This document shows, in pieces, positions 32,704 to 39,224 of a DNA stretch of 39,224 bases. The stretch comes from Methanobacteriota archaeon (GTDB taxonomy: Archaea; Methanobacteriota; Methanobacteria; Methanobacteriales; Methanobacteriaceae). Location: the NCBI GenBank assembly GCA_023434825.1, contig JAEYSH010000222.1, positions 1 through 39,224 of the forward strand, given 5' to 3'. Under the pieces are notes generated by a model that had not been told where the DNA came from, searched no databases, and saw only the letters and a list, made by a program, of their open reading frames with translations. Position 1 is the stretch's first letter. Every line of letters starts with the position of its first letter. A program made the translations under genes and the position numbers.

Positions 32704-33092
32704 CTTTTTCAAGATACCATTTACATTTTTCTTTCCATTTACAACTGCTACAAATGCCTTCAAGGTCTTTTTTTTGTTTTAAATACCTCATTTGTAATAG
32801 ATTTGATATCTTTAGCTTTTATAGATGATCCAGACTCAATTTTTAGTTTTTTAAGTACTTTTTTGTCCAATATTTTAATCATAAAATTAGAAATAAAATT
32901 TTTACAGATGTCATGTTTCTTGTGAGGGCAGCATTTACAGATCTCATCACATTCAGTGATGATTTTGATATCTTTATCTGGATTATCTTTAAGTTCAATG
33001 ATAATTTCAGACATGTTTTTAGAAAATAAAGCGCTGTAACCGTACCCTTGAAATCCCTGCATACATAAAATGTGATGTGCTCTTATTTTCAT
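32687..33092 (-). pseudogene. DUF1284 protein, frameshifted near its C-terminus
   Basis: MKIRAHHILCMQGFQGYGYS and CDEICKCCPHKKHDIC are DUF1284 signatures, likely a metal-binding Cys cluster. The intact frame stops at 32760 after TKKRP. In the next frame the sequence continues as DLEGICSSCKWKEKCKW, which is the expected family ending (CxxC and a further Cys), to a stop at 32687. Removing one A from the A8 run (32768-32775) restores the whole gene, about 136 residues. The ATG at 33092 is preferred over TTG 33104 as family members begin at this point. It would overlap the convergent unknown gene by 17 bases. Real mutation or homopolymer miscall. Confidence 0.7.
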
Positions 33093-33138
33093 GCTAATAA
33101 ACAATTAAAATTAAAAATAAATAAATTAGGAATTACTT

Positions 33139-33783
33139 TCAGTTTTTAAAGTCTACTTCTGGACCAAATGGTTCTTTTGGGGTTATAACTTTTGTTAATC
33201 CTGCAGCCCCTGCAATTTTAACTAAATCCCCAATAATAAATGGAATAACTCCCATTATGAGTAAAGTCCAAATTGAAGGCATTGAACCTGTAACAAAGTA
33301 CAAAAATGCGCCTAAACCAATTAATCCAGGTATATAAATCAATGCGAAGTTTGCAAGGAACATAAGTCCTAACATTGGTTTAAAACTTCTTGCTTTAATG
33401 TATTTGTCTGTGAAGTGACCTAAGAAAAGTGCAGCCAGTATAAATCCAATTAAATAACCTGCTGTAGCTCCAAACATTACTCCAATGCCGCCTGTCATAC
33501 CGGTAAACCATGGAACTCCTGCTAAACCTATTGTCACATACATTACCTGACTTATTCCGCCCCAGTATCTTCCAAGCACTACCCCCGCCATTAAAACGGC
33601 GAATGTTTGACCTGTAACTGGTACAGGAGTCCATGGTAGAGGTATAACTACCTGGGCCAGAATTCCAGTGATGCATGCCATGAAAAATGCAAGAATCACT
33701 TTATTTGTTAAAGATAGTTCCCTATTCCACTTAAAAAAAGTGAATCTTTTTTTATAATAACTGTCAGCAATTGACATATGCAT
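33139..33783 (-). CDS. bioY: BioY biotin transporter substrate-binding subunit
   Basis: 214 residues with six helices. Family motifs: IPLPWTPVPVTGQTFAVLMAG (conserved loop after helix 1), LGRYWGGISQVMYVTIGLAGVPWF, and GATAGYLIGFILAA. It is the S-component that captures biotin, working alone or with an ECF module (EcfT plus two ATPases) not encoded nearby. GGAGGAG lies six bases before the ATG. The promoter carries an inverted repeat at 33815-33835 that may be a biotin-responsive operator. The extra 25 N-terminal residues are polar and basic. Confidence 0.92.
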   Translation of the reverse strand: MHMSIADSYYKKRFTFFKWNRELSLTNKVILAFFMACITGILAQVVIPLPWTPVPVTGQTFAVLMAGVVLGRYWGGISQVMYVTIGLAGVPWFTGMTGGIGVMFGATAGYLIGFILAALFLGHFTDKYIKARSFKPMLGLMFLANFALIYIPGLIGLGAFLYFVTGSMPSIWTLLIMGVIPFIIGDLVKIAGAAGLTKVITPKEPFGPEVDFKN

Positions 33784-33814
33784 TATTGTCTCCTCCTAGA
33801 GTTAAAATCATTAA

Positions 33815-33835
33815 ATATCCAGTTTAATTGGATAT
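33815..33835. promoter_or_regulatory. Inverted-repeat operator candidate in the bioY promoter
   Basis: ATATCCA (33815-33821) and TGGATAT (33829-33835), seven-base spacer, perfect arms. On the minus strand it overlaps the downstream edge of a TATA-like AAATTATATC (33841-33832), the normal position for a repressor. It does not resemble the bacterial BirA box. Confidence 0.5.
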
Positions 33836-34000
33836 AATTTATTATTATGAAAATATGGTTTATGTACAAAAAAGTACAATTATATAAAGTAGAATTGGAA
33901 ATGAGTTATCTCCTTAATTATTTAGATTAAAATATTATAAATACTTTCATAGAATAATAAGAGCTTTGAATTATATGATATTACTATCCGTCTGTTTTTA

Positions 34001-35365
34001 TTATCTTCCCATATGAAATTTTAATTTTTCAATATTTTTAACATAGGTATCAGCATCAAATTTACGCTTTAAACCATTTGCGTTCATGTATCTAACTTTT
34101 CCAAATATTTCTCTTTCCTTCCAGGCACGGTCATGTTTTCCAAAACACCATGCAACTCCGGTATAACCATTTGCATCTCTACCGTCAATTTCATACTTGT
34201 TATTAAGGTAAATTGCTGTATTAAATGCTTCTTCTGGAGTTTTTGTCCATTCAATTATCTTTTTTCCCCAGTACATTCGCATGTAGCCGTGCATTTTGCC
34301 TTTAATCATCATCTCTTTTTGTGAAGCATTCCAGTATGGATCTCCAGTTTCAGCATTTTCAAGTTGCTGGAGACTATAAATATTCTTTCGCTTATCACTG
34401 GCGTGTTCTTGAAGGTTTTTTTTGGCCCAATCAGGTAAACAATCCAGAGAATCATAATGAGGGTTATAATAAATAAAATTCATGCTTAATTCACGTCTAA
34501 TGATTAATTCTTCTAGATATGCCTCTTTACCTGGAGAATTTGATTTAGAAATTTGGAGCGCGATGTATAATGGAGAAATCTGGCCAAAATGAAGATAAGG
34601 ACTCATATTGGATAAATAATCATAATTTGGATCATTTTTATAATCTTCATATTTATCCAATTTGTTTTTTATAAAGTATTCAAGATTTTCAAGTGCTTTA
34701 GATGTCCCTCCATGAAAATTATTAACTTCTTTAACCGAATCATCAATTTCGAGGATATTTATAACCTCATCAATGTTTTCTATGTCATGAGAGTCAAAAT
34801 CAGGGCCATTATAACTCACTTGGGTTGCATTGTGTTTTAGTGACACCATAAATTTAGGAAGAATTTTATTTATTTTACTTCTGATGGTTCTGGCTGCAAA
34901 CTCTTCTTTTGAAGATGTAGATTTCACTGGAACCACTATATTGGTTTCAACCTGTATTAATGGACATTTTATATTATTTGCAGCATTTTCACGCCACATA
35001 CGCTCAATTTTAAGATATCCTGCATCAACAATAATCATTGATGCATTTTTTGATAAGTTAATTGCACCTTGATCTGGTGAATTTATTAAAATAATTAGTT
35101 TTATGTTTTTTTCATCAAGGGATGCTTTAACATCTTTTAAACCTTCAAGCATGAAATGATAATGCCTTCTATTTGAGTCGGGAAAATTAGGAGTTAATCC
35201 AAAATAAACAATTAAAGGTTTTTGTAATTCATTTGCTTTTAAAATAGCATATTCTAAAGCGTGATTATAATGGCTTCTTTGAGCGGACTGCATCCAATAA
35301 AGAACATAATCTCCATTTCTTATTTTTTTATTATTTAATTCTTGTATCCTTTCTTTTTGAATCAT
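34001..35365 (-). CDS. phr: Class II CPD photolyase
   Basis: 454 residues. Light-driven repair of cyclobutane pyrimidine dimers using FADH-. The N-terminal alpha/beta domain begins LYWMQSAQRSHYNHALEYA, typical of class II enzymes. The FAD domain carries the class II signature YEIDGRDANGYTGVAWCFG and KHDRAWKEREIFGKVRYMN near the end. Enzymes of this type from methanogens use an 8-hydroxy-5-deazaflavin (F420-related) antenna. GGAG lies a few bases before the ATG. It starts 11 bp after the DUF523-DUF1722 gene, so it is almost certainly the last gene of that operon. Confidence 0.93.
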   Translation of the reverse strand: MIQKERIQELNNKKIRNGDYVLYWMQSAQRSHYNHALEYAILKANELQKPLIVYFGLTPNFPDSNRRHYHFMLEGLKDVKASLDEKNIKLIILINSPDQGAINLSKNASMIIVDAGYLKIERMWRENAANNIKCPLIQVETNIVVPVKSTSSKEEFAARTIRSKINKILPKFMVSLKHNATQVSYNGPDFDSHDIENIDEVINILEIDDSVKEVNNFHGGTSKALENLEYFIKNKLDKYEDYKNDPNYDYLSNMSPYLHFGQISPLYIALQISKSNSPGKEAYLEELIIRRELSMNFIYYNPHYDSLDCLPDWAKKNLQEHASDKRKNIYSLQQLENAETGDPYWNASQKEMMIKGKMHGYMRMYWGKKIIEWTKTPEEAFNTAIYLNNKYEIDGRDANGYTGVAWCFGKHDRAWKEREIFGKVRYMNANGLKRKFDADTYVKNIEKLKFHMGR

Positions 35366-35376
35366 ATAAACTCCAA

Positions 35377-36327
35377 TTACTCATATAATGTTGTAATTTC
35401 GATTAATTCTTCAGGATATGGCTCAAAAAATGTCTGTTTGTGTAAATATTCATTTTCAAATCGGATTATCCATGCTTTTAGGATGTTCTGGCAAACAAGC
35501 AATGGATAGATTCCATTCCTGTACTTTTCAATAGAGTCTAAAAAGAATGATTTTTCTGTATGATTAAGTTCTTTTCTAAAATAGCCCATTGCATGCATCA
35601 GTATGTTAATATTCGATTTTATATCTGGCTCATTAAGCATGGTATCTCTAAAAATAGCTTTATATTCCGAGATAAGCTCATTAATATCCATTTTATCAGG
35701 ATTAGCAATTATTCTTCCTAGTTTTCTTGTATTTTCCTGATTATAAGTCATCAGGAGATATTTATTATTGGTATGAAAATTGATAAGTTCTTTAAGTATT
35801 CCAGAATTTTTCATCTTTCGAAAGCTTGCTAAAGTGTATAATTTTGTTAAAAAATTTTCACGTATCTTTAAATTTCTAAGCCTGCCTTCATCTTCAACAG
35901 CTAAGTAAGGATACTTTCTAAGAACAGCTCTTCCAAAAAATCCGCATTTATTTTTTGCTCTTCCTGGACCATAGCCCTGATAAACTCTAACGGCCTTAAT
36001 ACCACAAGATGGAGATTTATTTTTTAATAGAAACCCGTCTACATCAACATTTTCTAAAAATTCTTCACTGAAATTTTCCATTTTTCGAGTTAAATCTTTC
36101 TCTGTAGAAGGTTGATATAGCCTTAATTCGTCTTTAATTTCAATAACTCTGATAGGATCTCGGGGAATTCCAAGGCCTATCGAAACTTCAGGACATACAG
36201 GATAAAAATCAACATAGTTTTTGAGTTTTTCTACAAATTCGCTTTTTATCATTAACCCGTTCCATCTGCAAGCATCAAATTCTATACATTTGCTGATAAC
36301 TACCTTCGGCTTTTCAAAAATTCTCAA
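35377..36327 (-). CDS. DUF523-DUF1722 fusion (TudS-like thiouracil desulfurase plus YbgA domain)
   Basis: About 316 residues. The TTG at 36327 is preferred to the GTG at 36339 because AGGTGAGG lies six bases before it and overlaps the GTG. The N-terminal domain (to about 150) is DUF523/TudS: three cysteines C14 (VISKC), C20 (DACRWNG) and C108 (SPSCGIK) match the 4Fe-4S ligands of thiouracil desulfurase. The C-terminal domain (about 185-305) is DUF1722/YbgA, containing KYLLMTYNQ and KLGRIIANP. In E. coli ybgA neighbours phr, and in several bacteria this fusion is light-induced with photolyase; the arrangement here is the same. Its role in UV stress is unproven. Confidence 0.88.
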   Translation of the reverse strand: MRIFEKPKVVISKCIEFDACRWNGLMIKSEFVEKLKNYVDFYPVCPEVSIGLGIPRDPIRVIEIKDELRLYQPSTEKDLTRKMENFSEEFLENVDVDGFLLKNKSPSCGIKAVRVYQGYGPGRAKNKCGFFGRAVLRKYPYLAVEDEGRLRNLKIRENFLTKLYTLASFRKMKNSGILKELINFHTNNKYLLMTYNQENTRKLGRIIANPDKMDINELISEYKAIFRDTMLNEPDIKSNINILMHAMGYFRKELNHTEKSFFLDSIEKYRNGIYPLLVCQNILKAWIIRFENEYLHKQTFFEPYPEELIEITTLYE

Positions 36328-36376
36328 AAATATCCTCACCTATAGATTTAATAAAAGAAAAAAAATATTAAGTTAT

Positions 36377-36865
36377 TTAAGGGTTTAGAAGGAATACAGT
36401 GTAGTTTAAGTATGAAGCAATAGTTACCCAGATGATATAAGGCACCAAAAGAAGTCCCGCTGCTTTGGATATTCTGTAGAACAATATTATATTAATTAGA
36501 ATTGCTATCCATAGGAATACAATTTCAATAAGTCCTCCGAATAGAGATTTAAATCCGAAGAATATAATTGTCCAGAAGAAGTTTAAAATTAGCTGTAATG
36601 CAAAGACTCCGATTGCAATTTTAACATCTTTTCTATCCCATCCTTTTCGCCATACCAGAAATAGTGCAATACCCATTAGAATATAAAGAGTTGTCCAGAT
36701 TGGTCCAAATGCCCATGCTGGAGGTGTCCATGATGGTTTATTTAAAACATCGAAAAATGTAGTAATTGAGCCAAAAGTTGCAAGAGAGCTTGTAAACCCA
36801 ACTATTAGCGGTATTAAAATTGATATTACAAGTTTAGCAATATCTCCTTTTTTAAAGCTTTCCAT
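36377..36865 (-). CDS. TspO/MBR family membrane protein
   Basis: 162 residues, five helices. The family signature WTPPAWAFGPIWTTLYILMG is at 46-65, and two further Trp-rich segments are present (LFLVWRKGW, FFWTIIFFG). TspO binds porphyrins and is linked to light and oxygen stress in bacteria. GGGGG lies six bases before the ATG. It is 49 bp before the DUF523-DUF1722 gene and probably the promoter-proximal gene of the photolyase operon. Confidence 0.9.
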   Translation of the reverse strand: MESFKKGDIAKLVISILIPLIVGFTSSLATFGSITTFFDVLNKPSWTPPAWAFGPIWTTLYILMGIALFLVWRKGWDRKDVKIAIGVFALQLILNFFWTIIFFGFKSLFGGLIEIVFLWIAILINIILFYRISKAAGLLLVPYIIWVTIASYLNYTVFLLNP

Positions 36866-36979
36866 AAATTACCCCCATATTATTTATGATAATAATTTAT
36901 ACGATCTTATTATAATAGTTATCTTATTATACTGTGTTTGGTGATTAAAATGCTTTAAAAATCTTGATTTTTTAAATAA

Positions 36980-37279
36980 TTAAATGCAACAGTATATTTC
37001 TTTTATAACAGATTCTTCATTGTATTGATGTCCAATGGAGAAAATTTCATTGCTAACTATTATATTTTCCATTTTAGAAACACTGAATAGTTTCCACCCC
37101 ACGGGATTACCTGATTTACTCTGTCCTTTAATTTGATAAGCTCTTAAAACTTCTTTGCCATCTTTAGTAAGCCCATAACAATAAGGTTCAACTATTCTAG
37201 TACTGTCTTCGTAATTAAAAAGGAGAATCTGCTTTGAGTTTATTGAAGAACAAATTAATTCATTAATACTATCTTTCAT
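36980..37279 (-). CDS. Stand-alone WYL-like domain protein
   Basis: 99 residues. IxFxY-type opening (LLFNYEDSTRIVEPYCYG), LRAYQIKG and GWKLFSVSKMENI follow the WYL pattern: a ligand- or nucleic-acid-binding domain most often found behind an HTH in defence and stress regulators. Here no HTH is present, so it would sense a ligand or bind a partner. It is monocistronic. No Shine-Dalgarno is evident. Assignment moderately secure. Confidence 0.65.
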   Translation of the reverse strand: MKDSINELICSSINSKQILLFNYEDSTRIVEPYCYGLTKDGKEVLRAYQIKGQSKSGNPVGWKLFSVSKMENIIVSNEIFSIGHQYNEESVIKEIYCCI

Positions 37280-37341
37280 GATAATATTATATTCAAGTAT
37301 CTATTAAAATATTTTTAAAATCAAAAAGTCGAAAAATTAAA

Positions 37342-38334
37342 TTAACTTAATTTAGCTCTATCATAAACATTTTTAAGCGTCTGCATATCCACGCTTGTAT
37401 AAATTTGAGTTGTAGAAAGGTTTGAATGTCCTAAGAGCTGCTGAATAGCTCTAATATCAACGCCGTTCTTTAAAAGGTGTGTAGCAAATGAATGACGTAA
37501 AATGTGGGGTGTAACTTTCTTTTTAATCCCTGCTTTTTCTGCGTGGGTTTTAATCATCATTTGAATGTATCTTGGAGTCAGATGATTTCCAGATCGGTTG
37601 ACAAAGAGATATTCATCTTCATTAGGTTTCTTTTCAATGTAATCGTCAATTAAGATCTTTGTTTCATCATCAAAAAGTACAATACGATCTTTTTCACCTT
37701 TTCCACGTATTCTCATTGTTCTTTCTTGTAAATCAACATTGTCTGTCTGTAATGTTACAAGTTCAGATACTCTAAGCCCTGAAGAATAAAGTAATGCTAA
37801 AATAACCTTGTTTCGAAGGTTCATTAATCTTTTATTCTCTGTGTTGCAATCTGATTCATTATCAAAAGCACATATGAGGTTTTCAACTTCTTTTTCATTC
37901 AGATGTTTTGGAAGAGATTTTGTTCTTTTAGGGGTCTGCACTTCATTTAAAATGCTAATGCCGCCAAATTCAAAGAATTTTTTACAAACAACTGTTACAA
38001 GGTAAATATAATTTTGAGAAACTCCCTTGTCACGTTTTAAAAATTGAATGTACTTTTTAAATGCCCTTAAAACCCTTCTTTCATCAGTAAGATTTTTTTC
38101 TTGAAGAAGAAAATTGTAAAAATTAATTACTATTGATTTATAAGTTTTAATTGTGTTTCTGGAGTAATTCCTTATCTCCAGTTCAATTAAATAATCTTCA
38201 ATCATCTCTGGAAAATCAAAAGTTTCTAAAATAGATTCCTGTACAATATAACTGTTCCCTTCAGAAGCAACTTCCCCGTAGCTTGTTGGAATTGTGTCCC
38301 TGTTCCTTTTCATTTGATTAGTGTATTGATTCAT
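37342..38334 (-). CDS. XerA-type tyrosine recombinase
   Basis: 330 residues. SAM-like N-terminal DNA-binding domain (about 40-125) and catalytic domain with all active residues: R188 (SSGLRVSEL), K212 (GKGEKDRI), H277 and R280 (HILRHSF), H303 (LLGHSNLS) and nucleophile Y312 (QIYTSV). It belongs to the chromosome-dimer-resolution group that works at a dif-like site rather than to phage integrases, judging by compact size and the LGH-SNLSTTQIYTS ending. The first 30 residues are poorly conserved and M8 could be the start. No other mobile-element genes are nearby, so it is probably housekeeping. Confidence 0.9.
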   Translation of the reverse strand: MNQYTNQMKRNRDTIPTSYGEVASEGNSYIVQESILETFDFPEMIEDYLIELEIRNYSRNTIKTYKSIVINFYNFLLQEKNLTDERRVLRAFKKYIQFLKRDKGVSQNYIYLVTVVCKKFFEFGGISILNEVQTPKRTKSLPKHLNEKEVENLICAFDNESDCNTENKRLMNLRNKVILALLYSSGLRVSELVTLQTDNVDLQERTMRIRGKGEKDRIVLFDDETKILIDDYIEKKPNEDEYLFVNRSGNHLTPRYIQMMIKTHAEKAGIKKKVTPHILRHSFATHLLKNGVDIRAIQQLLGHSNLSTTQIYTSVDMQTLKNVYDRAKLS

Positions 38335-38507
38335 TGTATCAGCTATATTGAGTTGTATAATTTATTTGAATTAAATAATTCCTATTAGATTATTGCGCTT
38401 CTACTACATATAACTTCTGTCTTTTGTAAAATTTACATTGGTCAATGCAGAATTTGTAATATCAGTTAATTCAATGTTTCTAATTTTATGAGATTAAAAA
38501 AATAATA

Positions 38508-39224
38508 TTACATATAACTTCTATCTACGTTCTCATTTGGTAAGCCTTGCTTGCTGTTGCTCATATTTTGAGAACTGGAATAATCTTTCTGCAAAGCGTT
38601 TTCAAAGGAATTATACCTTTTAATAATTTGATCTTCAATGCAAATGGCATTTTTTATTGCAAAATCCATATGTTTTTCCTTGATTAGATCATCTCCATTC
38701 ATGACTGCAATATCTCCAGCCATACGCACTACGCCGCCGAGGTCCCTTAATCTGAGGGTCAATGAATCTTTTTTGTCATCAATAATTTTCGCTCGTTTCC
38801 TAGATTCGTTAATTAGAAGTTCAACAGCTCTTCTTGTTGCATGGGGTATTTTACCATCCATTTCTATTTCCTGAGCGACAAACTGCGCGATTTTTGCAAC
38901 ATTTTCATCGTTATCGGCCATCGTAGTCCTCATTAGAATTTCATATCCTTCGCCTTGTATTCTGGAGCGAAGTGGGGGTAATATGTATTGAATATCGCGT
39001 ATATTGCATGCCCCTACAAAAATAAAGTCGCATGGGACGTTTTCAACTTTAACAGAGCTTCCAGCACTTTGTGGATTTCTTCCAATTATTGGAAATACTT
39101 TATCCTGCATTGCACTTAAAATATAACGCTGTAAATTGGCAATGTGTACTATTTCATCAATAAAAAGAACACCTTCATGAGCTTCATGTATTGCTCCAGG
39201 AACAACTCTTTCATAAGGTTGTGT
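38508..39224 (-). CDS. LonB-like AAA+ ATPase lacking the protease domain (5' end outside window)
   Basis: The frame is open to the window edge; 238 codons are visible. The first visible residues contain Walker B GVLFIDEI, then RYILSAMQDKVFPI. CDFIFVGACN is sensor 1, and LRSRIQGEGYEILMRTTM carries the arginine finger. LTLRLRDLGGVVRMAGDIAV is the sensor-2 lid, all clearly archaeal LonB. LonB normally continues into the serine-lysine (S16) protease domain directly after the IEDQIIKRY-equivalent. Here only 28 divergent residues follow before a stop (DRSYM). The Walker A and the membrane insert lie outside the window. It could be a regulator or unfoldase-like paralogue, or a truncated gene. Confidence 0.8.
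   Translation of the reverse strand, partial: TQPYERVVPGAIHEAHEGVLFIDEIVHIANLQRYILSAMQDKVFPIIGRNPQSAGSSVKVENVPCDFIFVGACNIRDIQYILPPLRSRIQGEGYEILMRTTMADNDENVAKIAQFVAQEIEMDGKIPHATRRAVELLINESRKRAKIIDDKKDSLTLRLRDLGGVVRMAGDIAVMNGDDLIKEKHMDFAIKNAICIEDQIIKRYNSFENALQKDYSSSQNMSNSKQGLPNENVDRSYM

Noticed and set aside
33395..33676. Alternative minus-strand frame inside bioY
   Set aside because: Out-of-frame shadow of bioY with Gly/Ser/Arg-biased composition.
33784..34000. Riboswitch before bioY
   Set aside because: No extended conserved-looking RNA structure; the inverted repeat overlaps the TATA box, so a DNA operator fits better.
37342..38334. Integrase of a mobile element
   Set aside because: No attachment repeats, tRNA target or phage/plasmid genes nearby; sequence is Xer-like.
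38335..38507. dif-like recombination site beside the Xer gene
   Set aside because: Only a weak AT-rich inverted repeat; nothing resembling a two-arm 28-bp dif site.
1..39224. CRISPR array or tRNA genes
   Set aside because: No regularly spaced repeats and no cloverleaf candidates noticed in the intergenic regions by eye.

Overview
The window is a stretch of euryarchaeal chromosome, almost certainly from a member of the Methanobacteriales close to Methanobacterium. It is AT-rich, and many starts are GTG or TTG behind strong GGAGG sites. The gene content fits a methanogen: MptE for tetrahydromethanopterin synthesis, an Orc1/Cdc6 protein, a VAT/Cdc48 ATPase, RtcB with archease, a methanogen-type response-regulator output domain, a giant beta-helix adhesin with a DUF11 domain, a LonB-type ATPase and a class II photolyase. 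There are no rRNA genes, recognisable tRNAs, CRISPR arrays or insertion sequences.

Layout. 1-5.9 kb: the end of a radical SAM gene, an overlapping histidine kinase/response regulator pair, a class V aminotransferase, mptE, and small coiled-coil or membrane genes. 5.9-10.8 kb: information processing. A decayed ArsR regulator (not reported as any intact frame) precedes orc1/cdc6, a 58-residue membrane protein, VAT and archease. 10.8-12.9 kb: a TetR repressor and an LCMT-type methyltransferase, tied together by three copies of one operator, ATAAC-N5-GTTAT. 13.2-15.2 kb: rtcB and a small gene broken in an A-run. 15.2-21 kb: a secreted beta-propeller protein, a methylthioinosine-type phosphorylase, nadA, a four-helix membrane protein and a DUF763 gene. 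21-22 kb: a gene-poor kilobase with a structured RNA-like element followed by an array of perfect short hairpins. 22-25.6 kb: a lipoprotein nuclease, a membrane TPR protein, hisG, and VOC and GYD proteins. 25.8-29.5 kb: the adhesin, with a related hairpin cluster just upstream of it. 29.9-33.8 kb: a FUSC-like membrane protein, a conserved unknown, a DUF1284 gene with a frameshift, and bioY. 34-36.9 kb: a TspO, DUF523-DUF1722 and photolyase cluster on the minus strand. 37-39.2 kb: a WYL-like protein, a Xer recombinase and the end of a LonB-like ATPase that stops before the protease domain.

How genes work together. Archease activates RtcB. The TetR protein probably represses itself and the methyltransferase. 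TspO, thiouracil desulfurase/YbgA and photolyase form a likely light- or oxygen-stress operon. The kinase and regulator are translationally coupled.

The most notable signals outside ordinary genes are the shared TetR operators, the two related hairpin clusters, the ArsR pseudogene, two further genes broken at homopolymer A-runs, and the protease-less Lon-like protein. I did not find a clearly new defence or biosynthetic system. The photo-stress operon and the hairpin repeat family are the best leads.
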